A DNA stretch of 64,000 nucleotides, taken from the NCBI GenBank assembly GCA_964415065.1, contig CAYPYX010000001.1:46922-110921 (forward strand). The letters are read 5' to 3'. Source of the DNA: VMCP01 sp964415065 (GTDB lineage: Bacteria > Bacteroidota > Bacteroidia > NS11-12g > UBA955). Below are positions 9,024-18,584 of this stretch, in pieces. How positions within the stretch are numbered: the first letter of the stretch is position 1; each line of letters starts with the position of its first letter. The translations under genes were made by a program, and so were the position numbers. The notes below the pieces were generated by a model that saw only the letters and a list, made by a program, of their open reading frames with translations, ran no database searches and was not told the DNA's origin.

Positions 9024-11178
9024 GTTGATCTTTAAAATTCAAAATATCACCAAAAGCCCGTTATACAACGGGCTTTTTTTTCGCTTTTGGGGATTCGGAC
9101 TTCTGATATTCTTGTTTTTTCAATTTTATCGTGGATTGACCTTATGGTTTATAGGTTGGGATTTTGATTTTGAGAATTTATGGAAAATATTCCAAGGCAG
9201 TTTAAAAATGGATTGTTCTACCACATCCTATATAATGAGTTATGTGTTCAGTATGTTGGGTTTACTGTGGTTTACTATTTCCAAAAGTCTAAAGACTATT
9301 TTTCGATTGCTCATTATTATCAATGTTATTCTGTTAATTGGGATTATTTGCATTTTCATTGCTGATGCATTCTTGCTGAAATATTGGGGTAGTAGAATCA
9401 ACTCCCAGGCCTTGTCGTTTTTAAAATATCCCATAGAATCATTACGAGCGTCTTTAAGTACCATTGAAATTCTATCAATTTCCCTAGGATTGATATTTTT
9501 TGGTTTAGGTTGCTATTTGTTTCTAGTAAAATCTGAAATTGCTATTAAACGATTATCCAAGAAAATAAAAAATACACTCTCGAATTGGATTTATTTGATT
9601 ATTACCATAGGAATACTCATTGTCGGTATTCGAGGGGGAACTTCTAAAGTGCCATTACAAATTTCCGAAGCATTTGTGTTTGAAAGTGATAGTGAATTAA
9701 ATAATCAATTAACCTTGAATAGTTTGTGGAATGCGATGTTTCAATTAACTAACAAGCAAAAACATCCTGATGTTGATCATATTATTCAATTTGAGGGAAA
9801 TAATGGTTTCTGGAACAAATACAAAGGGATTACGGATTCTGATTCTCAAATCATCGAATCCAACTTAGAATTATTACCAAAATCAAACACGATTTCCCAT
9901 AAACCCAATATTTACCTTTTTGTTTTGGAAGGAGTTTCTGCTCGAGTATCTGAATATTTTTCAAATTCAGAAATCAATGCAACACCCAATATTGATGAAT
10001 TAGCTAGAAGCGGATTTGGTTTCAAGCAAGCGTTTGCATGCGGGGATCGAACTGATAAAGGAATTGCGACAGTTTTAACAGGATGGCCAGGACAACCATG
10101 GCAAAGTATTTTGAATTATCCAGATAAATACAAAAGGCTACCGAGTTTAATCAAATCTGCAAAAAGGAATGGTTATGTTTCAACTTTCTATTATGGGGGG
10201 AATTCGAAATTTGCAAATATGCAGGACTTTCTAATTCAATTGGGGGTAGATAAGATTACGGATGAAACAGAAATGAATCATGCAAATTTGGATTTCATAT
10301 ATTCTAAAACATCGATTAGTAATTTAGTTATTAACTTATTTAAGTCAAATCAAGATTTAGAATCACAAAATACCTCAAAAGAATCTTGGAGAGAAGAATC
10401 AAAAGTTCAAAAAGCGACAAAAAATTCTTTTGATTTAAAAGGAAACTGGGGGTATTTTGATCCAGTAATTATGGATGTTTTACAAGTTAGCACTACACAA
10501 AAAAGAAAATCTCATCGGCTAAATGAACGCATCCAATCTCAACCGCAGTTCAATATAATTTTAACTTCTAGCACACACGAACCGTATGATATCAACAGAG
10601 TATTTATCAACCGCGAATTCGTCCCCAATAAAAAAGTAAAAGATAAGGAAATAGAAAAATATATTCAATCTGTGCGAATTTTGGATCAGTCCATATATAC
10701 ATGTATTAAGAGAATTCAATCTGTAGATCCTGATGCGCTATTTATTTTGGTTTCAGATCATGGCAAATATCTAAATACTGCAGAAACTAAATTTGGACAG
10801 CGCAATTTTTTTCATATTCCTTTGGTTTTTTATGGAAAACCAATTGATAAATTAAAAAACTCAATGAATTCACAAGATATGGTGTCTATGATCAACCGTG
10901 TGGTATCACAAGCAGATATCGCATCAACCATCGAAAATCTATTGTTCCCAAATGAAAATACGAATCAATTCAAATACTCTAGAAATGTGTTCAATAAGTA
11001 TCATTCTGAATTATCTTGGTTTAGCATGTACGGAGTAATGGGCATAATAGAAAAAGATGCGACATATTGGCTTTCTACTGACAAAAAGTCACAAGAGCTC
11101 GAAAAGCCTTGGAATACCAGAGATTCTATGGTGTTATTGATGGGGAAGAAAATAATTTCAGATTTTTTTTCGTTATGA
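9016..11178 (+). CDS. LTA-synthase-like membrane sulfatase-fold phosphotransferase
   Basis: A 720-residue inner-membrane protein with about five N-terminal helices (about 24-205) and an extracytoplasmic alkaline-phosphatase-superfamily domain (about 295-700). Active-site features: KPNIYLFVLEG with a metal-binding Glu, GDRTDKGIAT with the presumed nucleophilic Thr, SSTHEPYD, and VSDHGK. The fold transfers phosphoglycerol- or phosphoethanolamine-type groups; the substrate here is unknown. The start is uncertain: TTG 9016 overlaps the upstream stop, TTG 9025 is the alternative. Both place codons 13-22 on a strong terminator hairpin. No later start preserves the first helix, so I keep the long form. 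Confidence 0.8.
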   Translation: MNKLIFKIQNITKSPLYNGLFFRFWGFGLLIFLFFQFYRGLTLWFIGWDFDFENLWKIFQGSLKMDCSTTSYIMSYVFSMLGLLWFTISKSLKTIFRLLIIINVILLIGIICIFIADAFLLKYWGSRINSQALSFLKYPIESLRASLSTIEILSISLGLIFFGLGCYLFLVKSEIAIKRLSKKIKNTLSNWIYLIITIGILIVGIRGGTSKVPLQISEAFVFESDSELNNQLTLNSLWNAMFQLTNKQKHPDVDHIIQFEGNNGFWNKYKGITDSDSQIIESNLELLPKSNTISHKPNIYLFVLEGVSARVSEYFSNSEINATPNIDELARSGFGFKQAFACGDRTDKGIATVLTGWPGQPWQSILNYPDKYKRLPSLIKSAKRNGYVSTFYYGGNSKFANMQDFLIQLGVDKITDETEMNHANLDFIYSKTSISNLVINLFKSNQDLESQNTSKESWREESKVQKATKNSFDLKGNWGYFDPVIMDVLQVSTTQKRKSHRLNERIQSQPQFNIILTSSTHEPYDINRVFINREFVPNKKVKDKEIEKYIQSVRILDQSIYTCIKRIQSVDPDALFILVSDHGKYLNTAETKFGQRNFFHIPLVFYGKPIDKLKNSMNSQDMVSMINRVVSQADIASTIENLLFPNENTNQFKYSRNVFNKYHSELSWFSMYGVMGIIEKDATYWLSTDKKSQELEKPWNTRDSMVLLMGKKIISDFFSL
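9052..9081 (+). terminator. intrinsic terminator inside the start of the next coding region
   Basis: AAAAGCCCGTT (9052-9062) and AACGGGCTTTT (9067-9077) form a perfect 11-bp stem around an ATAC loop and run into eight T residues ending at 9081. It follows the T9SS gene but lies within codons 13-22 of the sulfatase-fold gene. Confidence 0.85.
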
Positions 11179-11235
11179 TGTAACATTTGACTGACTAAAT
11201 TCGTCTAAGAGTTAATTTGGCATATTTTTTGAAAA

Positions 11236-11469
11236 ATGAATATGGAAATGAAACAGAAATATAATAAACGCTTCGTGATTCTCATAATATTGTTATTAGT
11301 CAATATTATTGGTTTTGCAGCTGCGAGTTTCTATTTCTCCAATTTTCCAATTCATGGTTCTATTGTGGATTTCGGTATCTCCAACGAAACACAATCCGGT
11401 GCTCAGATTTCTCAAATTGGAAAATTCGTTCAGTTTGCTTTAGAAATCATCCGTGAAACCGGAAAGTAA
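11236..11469 (+). CDS. small single-pass membrane protein of unknown function
   Basis: A 77-residue protein I do not recognise. A basic N-terminus (about 1-12) precedes one hydrophobic helix (about 13-36, rich in I, L, A and F), then a polar tail of about 40 residues, predicted outside if the positive-inside rule holds. An ATG repeated at codon 3 or 5 gives alternative starts. It ends nine bases before the LytS-type kinase gene, so the two are probably co-transcribed and it might modulate that kinase; this is inference from position only. TAAATTCG at 11196-11203 is a weak promoter candidate. Confidence 0.55.
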   Translation: MNMEMKQKYNKRFVILIILLLVNIIGFAAASFYFSNFPIHGSIVDFGISNETQSGAQISQIGKFVQFALEIIRETGK

Positions 11470-11478
11470 TCTTATCCT

Positions 11479-12525
11479 TTGCCAAATCAACGTCCCACAT
11501 ATTTTCAGAAAGCAGAACAATTTCTACTTCAGTGGAAGTTAGATCATTTGGTCTTTTGGTTGGTTTACGCTATGGTATACTCCATTATTTTTCCTTGGGG
11601 TAAGAATACCTTCGAATCATTTATTATTTCCAACGGTTTATTGGTGTTTCATGCCATTGCAGCCTATTTTAATAATGATTTTTTAATTCCTCGATTTCTA
11701 CTTACACGCAGCTATGTATTGTATTTGATTAGTTTAGTTTTGGGGATATTAAGTGTATGCTTTCCTTTGAGTATAGTGGTACACATGGTAATTAATAATG
11801 CAGGATTACAGAATTTAGTTTGGTCAGATACCTTTTTCCTTTTTCTGGTTATTAACGTTTTGTTTTCCGTTATCTTAACCATGGTTTTAAAATTGGTAAA
11901 GCAATGGTATAAAGACCAAAAAACCAATACGGAGCTTAAGCAAATACAATTGCAAACAGAAATTAAGTTTTTGAAATCTCAAATTAATCCACACTTCCTT
12001 TTTAATTCCTTGAATAATTTGTATGCGCTGACCCTTTCAAAATCAGATTTAGCTCCCGAAGTGGTATTGCGCCTTTCCAATATTCTCAGATATATATTAT
12101 ATGAGAGCAACCAAGGAAAAGTTTCAATTCGTAAAGAAATGGAGCATGTAAAGGACTACGTTCTTATCGAAAAACTAAGAATTGGAAATAGTGTAAAAAT
12201 TGAATTGGAAATTGAAGACAAACTGAACGATGAATTGGTTGAACCTATGCTGTTTTTAACATTAGTTGAAAATGCATTCAAACATAGTGAACAAGTATTA
12301 CCCGATCAGCGTTTTATTCATATTCATGCACATCGAGTTGAGAATGGTTTTCGTTTTCTCATAGAAAATTCGTTTAATCCAGAATATAAGAGCTTGGAAA
12401 GGGGAGGAATTGGGTTACAAAACATCAAAAAGAGATTAACATTAATTTATCCCAACAAACACGATATTAAATCTTCCATTTCAAATGGTGTTTATCGAGT
12501 AGATTTGATCATTCAACTTAATTAA
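11479..12525 (+). CDS. LytS/YehU-type sensor histidine kinase
   Basis: A 348-residue kinase of the His_kinase/HATPase_c (PF06580-type) family. Four hydrophobic helices (about 20-140) form the membrane sensor. The phospho-accepting His is in SQINPHFLFNSLNNLYAL (about 168-186), the family hallmark. The ATP-binding part has MLFLTLVENAFKHS and GIGLQNIKKRL. I accept the TTG start at 11479 because the next in-frame Met is inside the first helix. The LytTR regulator 216 bases downstream is its likely partner, although the gap is wider than usual. Confidence 0.9.
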   Translation: MPNQRPTYFQKAEQFLLQWKLDHLVFWLVYAMVYSIIFPWGKNTFESFIISNGLLVFHAIAAYFNNDFLIPRFLLTRSYVLYLISLVLGILSVCFPLSIVVHMVINNAGLQNLVWSDTFFLFLVINVLFSVILTMVLKLVKQWYKDQKTNTELKQIQLQTEIKFLKSQINPHFLFNSLNNLYALTLSKSDLAPEVVLRLSNILRYILYESNQGKVSIRKEMEHVKDYVLIEKLRIGNSVKIELEIEDKLNDELVEPMLFLTLVENAFKHSEQVLPDQRFIHIHAHRVENGFRFLIENSFNPEYKSLERGGIGLQNIKKRLTLIYPNKHDIKSSISNGVYRVDLIIQLN

Positions 12526-12741
12526 TGCAAAGTTTTAATTAAGATTAAACAAATTTGAAAAAAACCTTAAACAAATTTCATCAATAACAAATAATGAAAA
12601 CGGGTGAATGAAATTGATCTTTCGTGTTGTTCGAAAAAATAATTCAACTGTATCATTTTAAAATATGAAATTCCTATTACTTGAAATGTAAATAAATTAG
12701 AAGTTTTATAAAAATTAATTATATTTAAAAAAATAAAAATT

Positions 12742-13464
12742 ATGAATAAAATAAAAGCATTTTTAGTTGACGACGAACCCTTAGCGTTAACTGTTTTAGA
12801 AAGTTTGTTGCAAAAATTCGAAAATGTAGAAATTGTTGGTACCGCAAACTCAACCAACGGACTACAAGAGAAATTGAATGAATTGAAACCGGATGTATTA
12901 TTTTCCGATATTCAAATGCCTGGACAAACAGGATTAGAATTTATTAAAGAAGTGTATCCAATGCCTTATGCAATTGTCTTCACAACGGCATATCCGAATT
13001 TTGCAGCAGATGCTTTTGAGTTTGAAGCATTGGATTATATGCTGAAACCGATCAGTCCCGATCGATTAGCTAAAGCAGTAAAACGTTTGGAAGAATATGT
13101 TGAATACCGTACGAATAACAATGAATTAGCTGATACCAAAGATGATTACGTTTATGTAAAAGTAGATGGAGAACATCAAAAAATTCATTTTAAAGAAATT
13201 CATCATGTTGAAGCATTTGCTGATTATGTGAAAATTTGGACCGGTCCAGACAAGCGTGTTGTAACTCTTCAGACTATGCGAAATATGGAAAATGGTTTAC
13301 CCGAGGATATGTTTTTACGCGTTCACAGAAGTTTTATCGTTGCAATTAACAAGATTCGATTAATTCAAAATGCCTCATTAGTTTTAGAAGGTGATATTGA
13401 AATTCCTATTGGAAAGAACTATAAAGATTCTGTTTTAGAGATATTAAAGAAGAAAAAATTTTAA
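12742..13464 (+). CDS. LytTR-family response regulator
   Basis: A 240-residue regulator. The receiver domain (about 1-120) has DDEP at the acidic pocket, the phospho-acceptor Asp in VLFSDIQMPG and the Lys in YMLKPIS. A LytTR DNA-binding domain follows (about 135-238), with VKVDGEHQKIHFKEIHHVEAFADYV split over its first strands and FLRVHRSFIVAINKI near the end. Partner of the LytS-type kinase immediately upstream. The regulon cannot be read from sequence. The preceding 216 bases are very AT-rich with no recognisable element. Confidence 0.93.
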   Translation: MNKIKAFLVDDEPLALTVLESLLQKFENVEIVGTANSTNGLQEKLNELKPDVLFSDIQMPGQTGLEFIKEVYPMPYAIVFTTAYPNFAADAFEFEALDYMLKPISPDRLAKAVKRLEEYVEYRTNNNELADTKDDYVYVKVDGEHQKIHFKEIHHVEAFADYVKIWTGPDKRVVTLQTMRNMENGLPEDMFLRVHRSFIVAINKIRLIQNASLVLEGDIEIPIGKNYKDSVLEILKKKKF

Positions 13465-13578
13465 TTGAATTACTACTTTTTTTAAGACATTAATCCTTTC
13501 TTTCAATAGTGAAAAAAAGTAGAGTTACTATGACTAAAATTAGTAGTATTAATCATTAATTTGCAATAAAATGGACAC

Positions 13579-13637
13579 AAAAAGACTTTAGTATCACTTT
13601 AATTAATTGATTATAAGAGTATTAAGGTCTTTTTTTA
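13579..13637 (+). terminator. intrinsic terminator after the LytTR regulator
   Basis: AAAAAGACTTTAGTAT (13579-13594) pairs with the segment ending AAGGTCTTTTT in a roughly 16-bp stem with three G-T wobbles, and the right arm runs into seven T residues. A separate perfect 11-bp inverted repeat, CTACTTTTTTT at 13473-13483 against 13512-13522, lies just upstream and may also fold. Confidence 0.7.
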
Positions 13638-13751
13638 TTCGTTTTAACGAAGAATGGAATTAAATATTTTAATGCTGACAAAATATTTACTCAAAATTCA
13701 AGTTTTAATAGAAACCGCAAAATATTTTATGCCAAACTAATACCTTGAAAC

Positions 13752-14078
13752 GTGAGTAAACTAGATTACAACAAGATTAAAAATCTAGCCGCAGCAAAGA
13801 GAATCCCAATTAAAGAGCTGGCTAGATTGTGTGGGTTGAGTGAGCAAGGATTTCACTACATGCTTAAAAAGCAATCCATGAGAGTGGATACTTTAGAGAA
13901 GATTTGCGAAACTCTCGGAATTACTCCAACAGACCTCTTTGAAACCGAGGACTCTAACGAACTCGGTGGAAATCCATCTTCAATTGTTATTAAAGCTAAG
14001 AGTACTGAATATCATGATTTGATACTTCAAAAGCTTGATACATTAATTGAACTACTTAGATTACAAAAAGTAGGTTAA
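13752..14078 (+). CDS. XRE-type helix-turn-helix regulator
   Basis: A 108-residue protein with a Cro/C1-type HTH at about 8-62 (IKNLAAAKRIPIKELARL, then LSEQGFHYMLKK, then LEKICETLGITPTDLF). The C-terminal 40 residues (SSIVIKAKSTEYHDLILQKLDTLIELLRLQ) look like a short coiled coil, perhaps for dimerisation. GTG start. It stands alone after a terminator and ends one base before the convergent HMG-CoA lyase gene. No toxin or phage gene is next to it, so its target is unknown. Confidence 0.85.
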   Translation: MSKLDYNKIKNLAAAKRIPIKELARLCGLSEQGFHYMLKKQSMRVDTLEKICETLGITPTDLFETEDSNELGGNPSSIVIKAKSTEYHDLILQKLDTLIELLRLQKVG

Positions 14079-14079
14079 A

Positions 14080-14952
14080 TTAAAGATTGTGATAAGTTTG
14101 GTTGGCCATAAAAATGTCATGGTCATCCAAACTTATACGATTAAATCCGAATTGAGTTTTTAGATAACTCAACAATCCCTCTGTTGGAATATTACCTACT
14201 AAGTCATTTTTAGCAAAAGGACATCCCCCGAAACCTAAAATCGCACCATCGAACCTCAACACACCTGATTCGATACAAGCCTTAACCTTCGATTCCCAAT
14301 TATTAGAAGGGGCGTGTAAATGTGCTCCAAATTTTACATGAGGTAATTTAGGAATAAGTGTTGAGTACAATTTATGAATCAGTTCGGGAGTTGCATTACT
14401 CGTTGTATCGGAAATTGAAATGGTACGAATTCCTAAACTTGCAATTCTCTCTGCCCAATTAAAAACCAATTCAGCACTATATTCTTCTCCGTAAGGATTT
14501 CCGAAACCCATACTAATATAAGCAACCACTTTTTTACCGGCAGACTGAGCTATTTCTTGGATTTTAGCAAGCTCAATAAAGGCATTTTCTCGAGTGCTAT
14601 TGGTATTTCTGCGTTGAAATTCTTCACTAACTGAGAAAGGATATCCCAAAAAATCTACCGATGAAAATGCGGAAGCTCGTGCAGCTCCACGTTGATTGGC
14701 AACAATAACTAAGAACTGAGTTTTTGAATATTGTATATTTTCATTCCTGAACTCCGAGATTTGTTGGAGCACTTCTGCTGTATCCGCCATTTGTGGTACT
14801 GCAGAGGGATTAACAAAACTCCCACAATCCAGAACATCAAAACCTTTGGTAATTAGTCGTTTTAAGTAGTTGATTTTTTTTTCAGTGGAAATTAATTCCG
14901 TTATCCCTTGCATGGCATCTCTCGGACACTCAACGATTTCAAATTCCATCAT
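14080..14952 (-). CDS. hydroxymethylglutaryl-CoA lyase
   Basis: A 290-residue TIM-barrel enzyme of the HMGL-like family, which splits HMG-CoA to acetyl-CoA and acetoacetate in leucine breakdown. The N-terminal catalytic block is IVECPRDAMQG, the Bacteroidota variant of the usual VGPRDGLQ. Metal-binding His residues are in FGAHLHAPSNN and the catalytic Cys in LGFGGCPFAKNDLVGN. A C-terminal DDHDIFMANQTYHNL tail closes the barrel. It is complete. It follows the dipeptidyl peptidase gene on the same strand with a 13-base gap, so the two may share a transcript. Confidence 0.88.
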   Translation of the reverse strand: MMEFEIVECPRDAMQGITELISTEKKINYLKRLITKGFDVLDCGSFVNPSAVPQMADTAEVLQQISEFRNENIQYSKTQFLVIVANQRGAARASAFSSVDFLGYPFSVSEEFQRRNTNSTRENAFIELAKIQEIAQSAGKKVVAYISMGFGNPYGEEYSAELVFNWAERIASLGIRTISISDTTSNATPELIHKLYSTLIPKLPHVKFGAHLHAPSNNWESKVKACIESGVLRFDGAILGFGGCPFAKNDLVGNIPTEGLLSYLKTQFGFNRISLDDHDIFMANQTYHNL

Positions 14953-14965
14953 AGATTCAAACTAA

Positions 14966-17530
14966 TTACAACTTTTCGAAAAAGTACTCACTTATTTTTT
15001 TGTATAAATGAGCACGGTCACGTCCTACAACATTATGTTTATGTCCTGGATATACGAAATAATCCAATTTGGTATTCATAGATTTCACACATTTATCGGC
15101 AAACATCAAACTATGCTGCCAAACAACTACGTCATCGTCGGCTCCATGGATCATTAATAATGGTCCCTGTAATTTGTGTGCATGATTCAATAGGTTATTT
15201 TGAGAGAACCCATCAGGATTTTCATTGGGTCTATCCATATAACGTTCAGTGTACATTATTTCATAAAAACTCCAATCAATAACGGGACCACCAGCCACAC
15301 CAACCTTGTATTTACCTGGATATCTTGTCATTAATGAAGTAGTCATGAATCCGCCAAAACTCCAACCGTGGACACCTATTCGGGTGCTATCCACATATGA
15401 AAGACTTTTCAAATATTCCAAACCGGCCAATTGATCCAACATTTCAACCGAGCCTAAATTTCTATGGGTTGCATTTTCAAAATTCAATCCTCTGTGTGAA
15501 GAACCTCGGTTATCTAAAGTATAAACGATGTAACCCTCAGAAGCCATATAAGCCATCCATAAGTTTCCACCGCCTAACCAACTGTTGGTTACCATTTGAG
15601 CGTGTGGACCACCATATAAGTAAACCACAACAGGATATTTTTTATTGGGATCGAAATTGGGAGGTAAAAAGGTTCTTTGAAACAATGTTACTCCCTGATT
15701 TTCGATGGATTCAATTTTCACTTCTCCGATTTGAAAATTAGCTACTGGGTTTTTAGCTGCTGAAACCAATTGAGCTAAGCACGCCTTTTTACTAATTTTT
15801 CCACCTGATATTAAGTCTTTTGTTGACACTGAATACAAATTACGGGGACTGTTAATATTGGATGAAATCAATAACAATCTTGAACTACTTGGTATCCAAA
15901 TTGCAGATTGAATATATTCTTCTAAAATTTCATTGAAACTGCTCTTATTATTTTTGTTACTTTCACTAACTGAAGATTTGAAAATAGACATCATTTCGCC
16001 GGTTTGTATATTAGAAATCAATGGAACACGATTTAATGACCCTTGTTCCAATTCTTTAGAATGTCTAGTACTCAAATAAACTATATTATTTTCTGATTCA
16101 TCCAAGCCCAAAACCTCGGTAACCTCCCAATTTCCTTGAGTAATAGGGAATAAGTAACCGTAATGATTCAAAATACCACCATCTGCAAATGTTTGAGTGT
16201 TTTTGTAGGCTCTTTTGTTTTTTGGGACGTTAGTGGGGTTCTTTAGATATAAATACAAATGATTGAAACCACTGTGTTCACTCTGAAAAACAAATCCTTC
16301 TGGAATATTTTTAGAGAAAATTAATCCTGATTCAGGTTCTGTATATTTCGGATGTGAATATTCAATGTGTGTTTTTATTAATTTACCATCGATGCTCGAA
16401 TATTCTCTTAATTCAGTTTTGTTCTGATCTCTATTCACCCAAAATAAATAAATCGACTTAGCATCGGGCGACCAAGTTACATTGGTTAAATAATGATCAT
16501 AACTACCTTCAGTTTTCAGATAAACAGTTGATTTGGTTGATGTGTTGTATACTCCGATGGTTACGGTATGACTTGAATCCCCAGCCATTGGATATCGAAT
16601 TTCTGTGGGAGTAGCGGGGCGTGGTTGAATGTTGAACATGGGGTATTTTGTAACTCGTTGTTCATCCATTCTGTAAAACGCCAATTGATTCAAATCAGGA
16701 CTCCAAAATAATCCTCCGTTGATGCCGAATTCATTTCTATGAACGGATTGTCCATACACAATACCTTCTTTGCCATCTGTAGTTATTTGAGTTGGTAGCA
16801 AGGAATTTCCCACTACATAGATATTATGGTCTTTTACATAAGCAGTTCTTGAAATTGATTCAGGTAAATAGATAGCTTCTGTCAGAGATGTAGTTGTATT
16901 ATCTTCGATAGCATACATTACAGTCATCTCCATATGTCTCTTTAAGTTCAGTTCAGTTAATGAAGTATTATTTTCTATTTGTATAGGAGCTGATTTGATA
17001 TTTTTCTGATTTACAGCCAAATTAAAATTCAATTCAACTATATAATTGTTATACTCAAACCATCCGGAATTTTCATTGCGCCAATGAATAGTAGGTATAG
17101 CATTGATCATTACTTTAACATCTTTAGAATCAATACGATTCGTTTCGTTAAATTTTTGAATGGCACTTTTTAACCTTAATGTAAAACTATCTGAATGTAT
17201 GAAAATACTTCCATTTGAATCACCAATAATCTGGTTAATTGGATACAAATACAGATGCGATTTTTTATCTCTATTGAATATAAATTGAATCAAATGAAAT
17301 TGTTCACTGGGGTACTTTAAAAAAGTTGGATTACTGAATGCCGTAGAATTTTGAGAACTAAAACAATCCGTAATAGCTAATTTTTTATTTCCTTTTTGTG
17401 CCGGTTGGCTATATAGAAGCTGACTTTTAGGGGATGTTTTTACTGCGGTTTGTTGAGCATTTGAAAGATTCAACATGGAACCGAACAAAAGTAAAAAGCT
17501 CATTTTTGTACCAATTGTTTGTATTTTCAT
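14966..17530 (-). CDS. dipeptidyl peptidase IV (S9B prolyl peptidase)
   Basis: An 854-residue secreted or periplasmic peptidase that removes X-Pro dipeptides from peptide N-termini. A signal peptide (MKIQTIGTKMSFLLLF onward, cleavage near NAQ) is followed by an eight-bladed beta-propeller of the DPPIV_N type and a C-terminal alpha/beta-hydrolase domain. The triad is visible: Ser in HGWSFGGFMT, Asp in GADDDVV and His in YPGHKHNV. I start at the ATG at 17530 because it opens the signal peptide; the longer in-frame ATG at 17611 would cross the divergent dapD start. Confidence 0.92.
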   Translation of the reverse strand: MKIQTIGTKMSFLLLFGSMLNLSNAQQTAVKTSPKSQLLYSQPAQKGNKKLAITDCFSSQNSTAFSNPTFLKYPSEQFHLIQFIFNRDKKSHLYLYPINQIIGDSNGSIFIHSDSFTLRLKSAIQKFNETNRIDSKDVKVMINAIPTIHWRNENSGWFEYNNYIVELNFNLAVNQKNIKSAPIQIENNTSLTELNLKRHMEMTVMYAIEDNTTTSLTEAIYLPESISRTAYVKDHNIYVVGNSLLPTQITTDGKEGIVYGQSVHRNEFGINGGLFWSPDLNQLAFYRMDEQRVTKYPMFNIQPRPATPTEIRYPMAGDSSHTVTIGVYNTSTKSTVYLKTEGSYDHYLTNVTWSPDAKSIYLFWVNRDQNKTELREYSSIDGKLIKTHIEYSHPKYTEPESGLIFSKNIPEGFVFQSEHSGFNHLYLYLKNPTNVPKNKRAYKNTQTFADGGILNHYGYLFPITQGNWEVTEVLGLDESENNIVYLSTRHSKELEQGSLNRVPLISNIQTGEMMSIFKSSVSESNKNNKSSFNEILEEYIQSAIWIPSSSRLLLISSNINSPRNLYSVSTKDLISGGKISKKACLAQLVSAAKNPVANFQIGEVKIESIENQGVTLFQRTFLPPNFDPNKKYPVVVYLYGGPHAQMVTNSWLGGGNLWMAYMASEGYIVYTLDNRGSSHRGLNFENATHRNLGSVEMLDQLAGLEYLKSLSYVDSTRIGVHGWSFGGFMTTSLMTRYPGKYKVGVAGGPVIDWSFYEIMYTERYMDRPNENPDGFSQNNLLNHAHKLQGPLLMIHGADDDVVVWQHSLMFADKCVKSMNTKLDYFVYPGHKHNVVGRDRAHLYKKISEYFFEKL

Positions 17531-17581
17531 AGGTTGGTTTGGAAAATGTTTTGCAATTTTGTTGCAATTTAACGAATCATA

Positions 17582-18397
17582 ATGGAAAAGTACCCTGAAA
17601 TCATCGAGCAAATTTGGAATAATCGTGAATTATTAACCGATAACCAAAATGTAAAAGCAATTGAACAAATAATTGAATTACTCGATAAAGGAAAATTGAG
17701 AGTGGCTGAACCGCAAAACGACGGATCATGGAAAGTAAATGATTGGGTTAAAAAAGCCGTTATTTTGTATTTTCCTACTCGAAAAATGGAGAAGTTTAAT
17801 GCAGGTCCATTGGAATTTTACGATAAAATGCCTCTCAAGCAAAATTACGATGAATTGAACATTCGTGTTGTTCCACATGCAGTATCTAGACATGGTGCAT
17901 ATATTGCACCCGGTGTAATATTGATGCCTTCCTATGTAAATATAGGAGCTTATGTTGATGCTGGTACCATGGTAGATACTTGGGCCACAGTTGGAAGTTG
18001 TGCACAAATTGGCAAAAATGTACATTTGAGCGGTGGTGTAGGTATTGGAGGTGTTCTCGAACCGGTTCAAGCTGCACCTGTAATAATAGAAGACGGTGTT
18101 TTTGTAGGAAGTCGTTGTATAGTAGTAGAAGGTGTGCATGTAGGTAGAGAGGCGGTTCTGGGAGCAGGATTGACTTTAACCATGTCAACCAAAATTATAA
18201 ATGCTCAAACAGGCGAGGAGTTACCTAAAGGCTACATTCCACCTCGAAGCGTAGTTATTCCAGCAAATATCAAGAAAGAATTTTCAGGCGGTGAATTTTA
18301 TGTTCCAGTAGCACTGATTATTGGTGAAAGAAAAGCTAGTACCGATCAGAAAACGTCGTTGAACGATGCATTGCGCGACTATGGAGTAGCAGTGTAG
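17582..18397 (+). CDS. dapD: tetrahydrodipicolinate N-succinyltransferase
   Basis: A 271-residue hexapeptide-repeat acyltransferase that succinylates tetrahydrodipicolinate using succinyl-CoA in diaminopimelate/lysine synthesis. The N-terminal helical part (about 1-95) precedes a left-handed beta-helix (about 100-235) with repeats such as IAPGVILMPSYVNIGAYVDA, MVDTWATVGSCAQIG and GVGIGGVLEP. The C-terminal SVVIPANIKKEFSGGEFYVP is family-typical. It is complete. Divergent from the DPP IV gene; the 51-base gap contains two copies of TTGCAA (17551 and 17562). The second diaminopimelate gene, dapB, lies 32 kb away. Confidence 0.96.
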   Translation: MEKYPEIIEQIWNNRELLTDNQNVKAIEQIIELLDKGKLRVAEPQNDGSWKVNDWVKKAVILYFPTRKMEKFNAGPLEFYDKMPLKQNYDELNIRVVPHAVSRHGAYIAPGVILMPSYVNIGAYVDAGTMVDTWATVGSCAQIGKNVHLSGGVGIGGVLEPVQAAPVIIEDGVFVGSRCIVVEGVHVGREAVLGAGLTLTMSTKIINAQTGEELPKGYIPPRSVVIPANIKKEFSGGEFYVPVALIIGERKASTDQKTSLNDALRDYGVAV

Positions 18398-18584
18398 TCA
18401 ATACATAAAGTGTAAATTGACTCTGATATCTGTCCATATTATTTAAAACAAAGTACATCGTTCAAAGTTATTGCTAGATAAACAATAGCCTGAAATAAAA
18501 TTCCCTAAAATTTCAATGTTATTGTACACCCATTATGAAACCGTGTATTTTTACATTCTTTAGAAAATCGATAAATCAATTATC

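Noticed and set aside
15397..15741. 114-codon plus-strand frame within the DPP IV gene
   Set aside because: Antisense to the conserved hydrolase domain; no start context or motif.
17551..17567. Operator from two TTGCAA copies upstream of dapD
   Set aside because: A six-base self-palindrome repeated once is not distinctive in AT-rich DNA; no further support.
17726..18139. Long open frames antisense to dapD
   Set aside because: They are shadows of dapD; the translation is Tyr/Asn/His-rich and low in complexity, and dapD has full family motifs.
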